Shown in pieces: positions 55,261 to 64,000 of a stretch of 64,000 nt of DNA. The position numbers and the translations under genes are program-made. A model generated the notes under the pieces. It searched no databases, was not told the origin of the DNA, and saw only the letters and a program-made list of their open reading frames with translations. The stretch's first letter is position 1; each line of letters starts with the position of its first letter. Source of the DNA: Cheiracanthium punctorium (Eukaryota; Arthropoda; Arachnida; Araneae; Cheiracanthiidae); NCBI GenBank assembly GCA_038373885.1, contig JAWZYV010013175.1, positions 558,001 through 622,000 of the forward strand, read 5' to 3'.

Positions 55261-58089
55261 ATGAATATAACATTTATATAACCTTTGTAAAGTACATGAA
55301 TAATAAATAAAATAAAATTATAATATGATTTTTATTTTAAGTTAAAGTTTAATCATTTCAGTGATATGTGTCGTACACGTCAAAGAAGTTGTTCTTCAAT
55401 CACGCGTAAAGATTACACGCACACACTTTTTTTGGCTTTTTTTCTGTAAAACTTTAACATTTGTGAACCAAATCAGATAGTTATCATACATCGGGATATT
55501 TAAAAAAATTCTATTATAAAAATACAGTAAAATCTCCCTTAACGGACATTCCTTACGCTCCCCATTAACTGATATTTTTTGAAATCCCCAGTCCCTTGCT
55601 ATAGGCCTGTGATGCATTTTAACTCCTCTTTAGGGAAAAATCTCGCTAGCGAACAAGCTTTTAATTTTCGAGTCTTAGAATTAGATTAGTTAACTTTTTT
55701 TTAACAATGGAAATATTTCCCCATGCAAGTCTCATTGTATAAATGGAGGTATACTGAATTCGTGCAATACATTTTGCAGTCTGAAGCTGTTCTGGCAGAA
55801 TTGTTGCCCAAATACTAGCCATATGCTATTGCGAAATGACTTAAATACATGAAAGTGTATGGATACATTCAATTCATTGAAAGTCTGTGGTCAATTACTA
55901 CTTTGGCTATCCTCAAAATCTCTCAAACTATTTCAAGGTTGTCAACTTTTGGTGAAATATCGCAAAATTAAGTGTCAGAAGCAAATCTCTAAAATTGAAC
56001 CCAGCTTGGCTATATCGAAATGTTTGGATAGAAATCGCCAAACCTTCAGTATTTTATCTCTTTCAACGAAAATACGTTTAGATGAAGTGCGCCGAAAATA
56101 TTTTTGATTTAATAGACGTGCAAGGAACTCGTGTGTTGTCCACATCAGATTTTTTAATATAACTTGTTGAGTGTATTGACGTCAGAAAGTTTTAATAACA
56201 TTTCTAGCATTTCAGTTGAAAATTTCCATAACTTTAAGAGAGAACTTCCGCATTTATCCGAACTTAATTTAGCTGTTTCAGTTGACTTTTTGTAAGTCTA
56301 TAACGGTTAAAAAATATATTTTTAAAATGCATATATGACACATATTTACATCTATCTTTTCTTATCATTATTTATTACTTTTTAATTTTTGAATAAAATG
56401 GAGACAGTTTTCTTCCAGGTGTACGGGATTTTATATCTTCATTTTTTTTAATGTTTACGGGAAAATAATAATAAAGAAATATTTAAAAATCCCTAGTATA
56501 TTTTTAAAAACCTAGCACATTAAATATTGCCGAGTATTATTTTATAACGCCTCAGCCCATCTCTGTAAATGACTTGAAAGCGCATTAACTTTAGTAAGCT
56601 GAGTTTGGCAGTTTTTATCAATTAATTATCTGCGTTGCCGAATATAGCATACTATTTACACTATGTGCTCAAGAAATGAGTGAAAGGCTGGCTGCCACTG
56701 TAGATAGACATGATTAAGCAATAATATTCTGTTCATGCGTGTGTATCTCTTTTTAGATTATAGATATTTAAGATTTGGCACGGATAAGTACGTAAATCAG
56801 AGTTAGTTCTTCATTATAGTTTTAATAATTTGTTTTGCTACTTGGTAAATCAATTAATCATGGCTATATTATTCCAATAAAATCCGTTAAATTCATTATT
56901 TGAACGAATAGGCAGAAACATTTAGTTTAAAAATTATTAAATTTTGGATAGTTAATATGATTTATATCCTTTATATCTCGATTTTTCTTTTATGATAAGA
57001 CTACATGGTACCGATAGGTTATTTTTAAGCTTCTTCGCATTTGTAAAAATATCGTGATAGCAGTGAAGTTTTTTTTTTATCAAATTACAAGAAAATTCTT
57101 TGAATCCTTTTAATATTTGCATGCTTCACAATCATATGAATTTAAGCAAAATAATATGAACCAGCGGGAGGATTCACATTCCTTGCTTTACAATCTCATA
57201 CCACCGACTGAACTCTGTTTTTAGTGGTTGCGTTGGTATTAGCTATAAATTACCGTTAGAACACAGACAGGTAGCAGGGGAGAAGCCTAGCCACGTCCAA
57301 TTCCCAGTAACCTCTGTATGCTATCAGGTGCCGTGTTCATTATTTTTTGTTGCTGCAGGAAGTCCCATGTCCTTTTTTTAAAATCAAAGTGGGAGGATTC
57401 AATCTATATTTAAGGTCAATGGTCATTTCTCTACCATTGCACGGGCAACTCCGGGTCACGCTGCTGGCATATATATATATATGAGATAAATGGGTAGTAT
57501 AAATTTTTTTTAAAAAATGTTCAAAATAAGTTTTTGTTTTCCATCTAGCAAGACCAATAAAAAAATACGCGTAAAAGTACCTCTAACTGAATTATGATGC
57601 AGAAAAAAATTGGACTTATACGATTTTTCCGGACATTTTTTATCACATAAAAGGTATTTTCTCGGTGAAAATAGGAGGGAGGGGCCGTATACAAATTGCT
57701 AACGGGAATTTTTAGATCAAAAATATGAAAATGCAACTTGGAATGTGTTTCGAATTAAGCATCTTGAGTAAGAAATGTTTATTATTATTTTTTTTTGGTA
57801 AACAACTAAATTAAAAATTGATATGAAACCTCATAAATTAAATACAGATTTCACGAGATAAATGGAAAGCTAAAAAATATGAAAATTTTGTAAGCCTTGT
57901 TCCGTGAACATATTTTTTTTAAATTTAGGCTTTATCATGTTACTAATACTTATAAGACGTTCTGCAAATATATTTTCGAAAAATGAATAAGTAGCTATGA
58001 ATTGCTAAATGTTCAACTTTATAAACGTTTTAGAAGGTATCATTCATATGAAAAAGTATTTTTTTTAAAATGCAATTCAAGAAAATGCA
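55261..58089. other. No gene seen
   Basis: AT-rich. ACAGTAAAATCTCCCTTAAC at 55526 resembles a pogo-type end without a partner. The 82-residue frame at 55859-56107 and a GC-richer patch at 57170-57460 are unrecognised. TA microsatellite at 57467-57482. Confidence 0.45.
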
Positions 58090-59100
58090 ATTAACATAGC
58101 ATTCTCGAAATGTTTTCCATCAACTCCAATGCATAACTGAGCTCTTCTAATAATGCTTTGTACATATTTTGGAGTTCTTCTCCAGTAGTATTGCTGCCTG
58201 CATCGATTACCTTTTGATTTAGATCAGTTTTATTTAGGGGACGAGTATTATAAACTAGTGTTTGAAACCGACCCCAAAAATAAAAATTGAGCAGCGTTAG
58301 ATCAGGGTATCTTATGGGAGGGAGGCATTCTGTAACTTCTTTCAAACCAATCCACTGTGTATCAAAGTTAAGATTGAGCCAGTTTATTACACTTATCGCC
58401 TTGTGTGCAGGTGCTCCATCTTGTTAAAATACATACATTTTACATACGATAATGCTGTATTCTCCAAAATAATTGTTACTATGCCATCTAAAACAAACTG
58501 CAGATATTTTGAGGCTGTAAGTGTCCCTTCATAAAACACAGGTCCAACTAATTCTCCATTCCACATTCCGCACCACACGGAGACAGAAAATTTTCTTTTG
58601 TGGTGTATTTCTTCCACAAAATAAGGTTTTGTATTATTCCAATAATGATCCTTATGAGTATTTATTGATCCATCCATCTTCCAATAATAAACATTCATCC
58701 GTCCACATAATATTTTAAACAAAATTCGCATTTTTAGCTTGTTGAATTAACAACCAGTTGCAGAATGCTAGACGTCGACCAAAATCAGATAGATGGAGTG
58801 CTTGCTGTCCATTTTGTATACATGGATGTACAAAATGGATTCCCATTGTGTTTTTCAAAAATTCTATCAATTGATGCTCTAGGTAGTCCCAAAGTCGAGC
58901 TTTCTTTTCGAATACTTGCACGTGGGTTGGCAGAAAAATACGATACAATGTCCGTTTCTTCGTTTTCACCTTAAAGGCGATTTCTCCCAGGGCCAGGTTT
59001 TGGATGAAAAGAACCGGTAGTTCTCAATCGGCTCATCGTTCGGTAAACAAACAAGCGAGAAATTTCAGGTGAATCCGGATATCGTCTTCCGAAGCTATTT
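58090..59100 (-). pseudogene. Mariner-type (IS630 superfamily) transposase relic
   Basis: Three successive open segments on the minus strand add up to most of a transposase of about 340 residues. N-terminal part: HTH-like residues with RTTGSFHPKPGPG (about 58990-59030), then PRASI and IHFVHPCIQNGQQALHLSDF. Middle: MWTDECLLLEDG (first catalytic Asp, codon at 58697-58699), FSVSVWCGMWNGELVGPVFY. C-terminal part: QDGAPAHKA (second Asp, codon at 58418-58420) in a frame shifted from the middle part, then YPDLTLLNFYFWG. In the family the last motif is normally DLTPLDFFLWG, so the third catalytic Asp is Asn here (codon 58288-58290). Stops, shifts and the lost Asp make it inactive. Terminal repeats were not located. 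It is unlike both other Tc1 copies in the window. Confidence 0.82.
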
Positions 59101-59661
59101 GAGCTTCACCATCTGACGTGGCTAAGATTTTAAGCACGTAAAAGACAGTGATAACTTGATTGGTTGACCAACCATCCTAAACAATTAACGCTGGTGCTCC
59201 CTTTGTTGCTTTTACCTGTGCTATGTAAAATCATCTTTTTTGAAGAACTACATGCCTTTAAATGAATATTAATAAGTTTTTGGATAGCTGATTAATGGGA
59301 CAAATTATATTTGAAATTTGTACGCTTTCTCCAATAGTATTTTTTGAGATAAGTAACATTTTTTAAAAGGAAATGTAAATAGAAAATGTAAGTGTGTGAA
59401 CAGAGCCTGAATTAAAACTGGGTATATTTTTGCAAATTTTCATTTACATTAGCTTAGCTAGAATGTCAGCTATGAAAATAAACTAAAATGAAATCCATTT
59501 CATAAGTCGATTCTTTAAAAATTGCACTTGGATGCCAAATTTTGGATTAATCAACAAAAAAGTTTAAATTTTAGTTTCTCGAAAATTATTGATTTTCGGC
59601 CGTACATCTGGAGGTTAAAATTATAGCATTTTGTGTCCGTTATCGCGTCTTAGATATATGC

Positions 59662-59702
<41 letters not shown>

Positions 59703-60047
59703 TATATTTATATTATGTATTGTATTTAATGATTTAAAAAAAAGATTTTATGCTATAAAACTGGAGATGTAGCCTCTAAGGGTCTGTGTGTTCAATGAAA
59801 TAAAATTTGTCATATCATGAGTTACAAAACGACGTTTTCGTAATTGAGATTTTATTCTTTTCCAGAACAAAAATAGGCATTCCTTTCATTAGTACAGTAA
59901 CCAAGTTTCGGGATAAATATTCTAGCACATATTCAACATATACTTGCGTGTACAGAATTCTATGAATGGTATATAAGTAAATGAAAATATCAAATTACAA
60001 ATTAAATAAATTTATTTTATCTCTTAGAAATGAAAAACAAAATTTAA
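59101..60047. other. No gene; TA microsatellite
   Basis: Probably contains the right end of the mariner relic near 59200, not identified. TA run at 59667-59699. Confidence 0.45.
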
Positions 60048-60097
60048 ACGCAAACGATTTCCTACGCAAGTGAATTTCGTAGGAAATCAGTTTGCGT
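60048..60097. repeat. Short near-perfect hairpin
   Basis: Left arm ACGCAAACGATTTCCTACG (60048-60066) and right arm 60078-60097 are complementary except for one bulged base; loop of 11 nt. Confidence 0.9.
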
Positions 60098-61915
60098 TCT
60101 AAAAAAAGCCTGTTTTAAACCTATAAATGAATTCCGTGGTAAAAACTAGATATTTTCTAATACTGTTATTAAGATTCAAATGAGAATGGAAAAACAAAAA
60201 TATTGCCTCCATCCCACCATAATAGAAATATGTTTATTACACCTTATAATGTTAAAACAACTCTTTAGTGCTTAAAAAAGCAAAAAAAAATATATATATA
60301 TATTTCAGTACTACAAACCATGGACAAAACATTAGTTAATGGCACATACACTTTTTTTAGTTTTTAGAAGGCAGTACATTATCACAAATTATGAAACGCA
60401 TAGTTGAAATCTGTAAACCTTTTTTTATGGTATATTTCTCTTCTTTGTGATATGTATAAATACACAAAGAAAGATGTATCTAAAAGAAATGGAAAAGGCA
60501 AATAACTGGAATTTTTTCGCGCAAAAAAAAAATCCCGTAAATCATGGTAAAGCTTTCACAGAAAATAAGCTTCTTTGTTTGCTGTGAAAATATAGACTTA
60601 TTTTAAATTTATATCAAAAGAAATATACTCTGTGAGAGATCTGGTATAAAAATAAGTCTGTAACGAGTTTACATTATGCGGTTTGCAAGAATTGAATGTT
60701 TCTGGGTTAGCTTAATGGCATGCATTTCATGAAAGTATTAGCACTTAAGTAATAAAAAAAGTTTTTTAAATGTTCAGTTTTGTTTTAAAATCTAAATAAG
60801 CAAGTTGCACTGAAATCAAAATCACATAATGCACTCACACACATGTAACTGATGCGTTATAATTTGTTACGACTCGAACCATTAAAGAGCCACAAATAAT
60901 AATTGCGGTTTGTACGGAGGGTGGTATAAACAACTAAAAAACTTAAACAACTCCAACTTATTACGCACTTTGATATATTTTTCAGAATTGAGGAGTCAGC
61001 TTAATTGGGCAAATTCAACGTTACTCCTGACGCATTGTCAGTAACCAGAAGGCACAAAGCTAAAAATTATTACCTATACTAAGTGATTTTTGTATTAGAA
61101 CATCATAATTAAAATCTTTTTAAAGGACAGCTATCTGAAAACCGCATTCCCTTGAAGTTACTCGGCGTGTTTTTTTTTTTTTTTCAAATAGCTACAAGCG
61201 CAAAGAAAGCAAAAATAAATACTTTATTGTATAAAGAAAGAAACTATGCTAGTTAAATATGCGTTGCATCGCGTTTTGTGAAATAAGCCATTTGAATAAA
61301 TAACAGTAAAAGTGAAACTGAAAGCGTAATACCAGGAGAAGAATTAATGTGATAATACACATCAATATTAAATTTATGGCTATCTACCTATTAAAAAAAT
61401 AATGCCACAGAAAATTAATCTGATTATGATATAATTGAATTTCTTCATATATCGCCATACCCAATAAATACAAGTAAAGTGATATACCTGTTTATTATTC
61501 GTTCTCAAGACATGTATTAATTAATTTCTCTTGATATAGTGCATTATATTTCTGATAAATTTACCATTGCAAGAAATTTCATATTTCAGGTTTCAAATTC
61601 CGTAATTGTGGATTACAGTGTTGTATAAGATTTCTTTTAAAGCACGTCTAAATTTGTCTGATTACGTGAATATTTGTTTCAATTTATTACTGAATTAAAA
61701 TATTCAAATCTCTTATTTCTTTAATAAATATATATTAAAATTATTAATCATAACGTACAGTTGCACTTAACATTGTCTCACGAGTTCCCTGATTTAATCC
61801 CTTTGGAAAATTTCCCGTTCGTTAATACTCCAGAATAAAACTTTACCACGTTACGCCTCTCTCTCCCCCCCCCCCCGAAAAAATAATATACTCGGAAAAC
61901 GTAATAACTATTTAA

Positions 61916-61966
<51 letters not shown>

Positions 61967-64000
61967 AAAATCTACGCTACATTAAAAATCTCAAAATCCA
62001 CCAGTTTAGCAACTTTTCGTCATTTTTAACTTTACAAAATTACTGTATTTGGGTAGAAAAATTAAAAGCTCTAGCATGTGTGTCATAGTTTCATTTTCAA
62101 ACATTTAGAATCGCAATTTATGCGGTTTCAGTAATTTTAAAATAGCTTCTAGAAAGCATCCAGCTTTTTGTTTGCATGCTGCCTTCAATTCAGAATTAAT
62201 TTAGGATCTTAAGTGGCAACGTTATTACTTTGGTAACCAGAATATTAAAATTAGATAAAAACCATTCCACTAAAATAGATTGAATTTACCTCATTAGAGT
62301 ATTATTTTTCGGACTTATCTATTAGTAAATTGTGTCTATGAAATTATATTAAATGTTATTGCATATTATATGTCATATATATCCGTACAGTAGGCACTTC
62401 TTCAAGAAGTGTACATATGCATCAATTTAAATTATTTCTTTAAATTTAAAAACAAAACAGTGACCAGATTGCGTGCAAACATGAAGGATGAATTTATTTT
62501 AAAAATTAAAATATATTTGAAGCATTTATACAAAGTAACTTCTTGCAATGTGCAAAGTAACTTCTTGTAATGTGCACATTCCCTAGCTAAAATACTGAAA
62601 AGTTTCGATTACGCACATTAACGGCTTTCGAGATTTAGAAGTCACATATACAAGTTTATTTTCAAATAAATAGTTAGTATTTAATAAAATTTTCACATCA
62701 CAATTTTCATAGAATATCTAATTATTAAATCTAAACTGAGACAAAAATATATTTATGGTAATACATTTTATAAAAAAAAAAATAATAATTATGAATACGA
62801 TACTGATCACTCTTTCTTTTGTGCATTTATTACCAGTAATACATCGTGACTTCACCATCATTAAGACTGTCAGAAAATATAGTATTACTTCTTTATTTGA
62901 TTCAACAAATGCATGTTTTCCTTAATTAAGTATCATTGGATATCATTCTATCTGTGTGAGTATCATTAAAATACCATCATTAATTTTGCAATTAATTAAG
63001 CTGCATTGATTTGTCTTCTCAGAAGATTTTCAAATTGATTCTGTGCTTAAGGAACAAAACTTTTGCCATTACTGAGATGACACTTTGGAGTATATTCATA
63101 AAAATTAATTTTGAAAATGGATCGTTTTGCATTATTTTTAGAAAACTTGAAACATCTTAGCTGTTTGGCTATGCTATGTAGTAATTATTTTTGATCGATG
63201 TGCAGTGCTGGTACTAAATTATCTCTGTAGTTATTTAACTAATTGCAAAAGCAATTAAATTTAATTATATTACATTTACTCAAAAATTAATGCAAGAAAT
63301 CTTTGTGTTGATTGCTTTCTTTAGATGAACAAAAAATGTGTGCGTATTTTAGACATATTTCCTATTCCATCTTGCTGTCATATGTTTTTCCTGTTTCATA
63401 ACTTAAAATAAGCTTTTTTGTGCTACATGTTTTCAAGAAATCTGTATAGTTCAGTTTACATTTTATGTTAAAAACAATATCGTATGGTTTTTATTAAAAT
63501 AATGTTGACTTTTGTTAAATTTGTTTGCATGTATTAAAGGACTTAACTTTTAAAAGTATTAAACCACTATAAAAAATATTTTACGAGCGTACCGTAGACA
63601 AGAAGCAAAGTGTAATAATATTCAGTGAAGAAGAAAGTAAGTAATAGCGAAAAAATTGTTTTGATCCACACTTTGAGCTCATGGTCGACACTTGAGCTGA
63701 CCGTTTAATATTTGCGAAACGGTTATTATTTCATTTTGGTTGTTGATGTTTCCAATTTTTAAAACTTTTAGATTTAATTCTGAACAGTTCATTGGGTCGT
63801 ACTTTAGGTTCAAAGAAATGCATAGTTCAGTGTAATATTTCGTTTCAAAACTGAGAGATTTTCCTTGAAATTATATCATAGCATGATTTGTAAGACTTTT
63901 ATGTTATTGTTTTGTAAGTGACCATGAAGTTAAAAGTTTCAAAAGTACCCTAAGCAATATTATTGAGAATATAAATCTCCATTCAAGCATAAATCAATCA
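60098..64000. other. No gene; microsatellites only
   Basis: AT-rich to the end of the window. C-run at 61866-61876, TA run at 61919-61964, and a short direct duplication CAAAGTAACTTCTTG at about 62531 and 62555. No frame of at least 60 residues is present in this stretch. Confidence 0.55.

Noticed and set aside
55526..55560. Pogo/Tigger-type left end (CAGTAAAATCTCCCTTAACG)
   Set aside because: No inverted partner found downstream, so element boundaries cannot be supported.
57430..57466. Second plus-strand Helitron terminus (CCGGGTCACGCTGCTGG before AT repeats)
   Set aside because: CTGG fits CTRR loosely, but no upstream hairpin forms and no partner end or helicase is near.

Overview
The window is an AT-rich, intron- or intergenic-like stretch of an animal nuclear genome with very few coding signals. 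There are no operons, ribosome binding sites or bacterial-style gene packing. Everything recognisable is a transposable element or a fragment of one: Tc1/mariner, pogo-like, hAT-like and TTAA-specific DNA elements, Helitron/Helentron pieces, gypsy LTR retrotransposon sequence and tRNA-derived SINE-like units. The mixture (DD34E Tc1 elements, Helitron relics with an endonuclease domain, a gypsy element with a TGGTGTC-type primer site) fits an arthropod, and I lean towards a chelicerate such as a spider. That last step is inference. No exon of a host gene could be supported.

Layout. 1-921: Helitron/Helentron remnant (endonuclease-like fragment, helicase C-terminus, hairpin and CTAG 3' end). 2029-2822: TA-flanked Tc1/mariner-type element with a transposase relic. 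4272-5044: hAT-like element. 5544-6825 and 9543-9772: two copies of a pogo-like family, the first carrying a 174-bp tandem repeat. 13266-14290: minus-strand Helitron-type terminus with an internal degenerate repeat array. 15559-16567: three units of a 139-bp tandem repeat between 90-bp direct repeats. 21911-23170: dead Tc1 element. 23451-24005: LTR-like promoter/polyA unit on the minus strand. 28524-28605: strong hairpin.

29.8-42.6 kb is the structured core. Two opposite-facing copies of one element with CCCAGACAGCACA-type ends and many CAAGCTTG motifs (29806-31426 and 41688-42633) bracket a damaged minus-strand gypsy element (LTR 38971-39482, gag, protease, RT, RNase H, integrase). The gypsy body is itself bordered by two 1.1-kb near-identical direct repeats (33376-34512 and 39482-41499). 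The right-hand repeat was later split by an 875-bp TTAA-specific element; the left-hand copy preserves the empty site. A 220-bp TA-specific MITE sits in both repeats and again at 31774-31984.

50.7-55.3 kb holds a tRNA-like SINE head, a complete Tc1 element with an intact 346-residue transposase (the only full-length credible protein in the window), a possible LTR/primer-site junction, a ~78-bp minisatellite and a Helentron endonuclease relic. 58.1-59.1 kb holds a dead mariner-type transposase on the minus strand. The remainder is AT-rich sequence with microsatellites and no supported gene.
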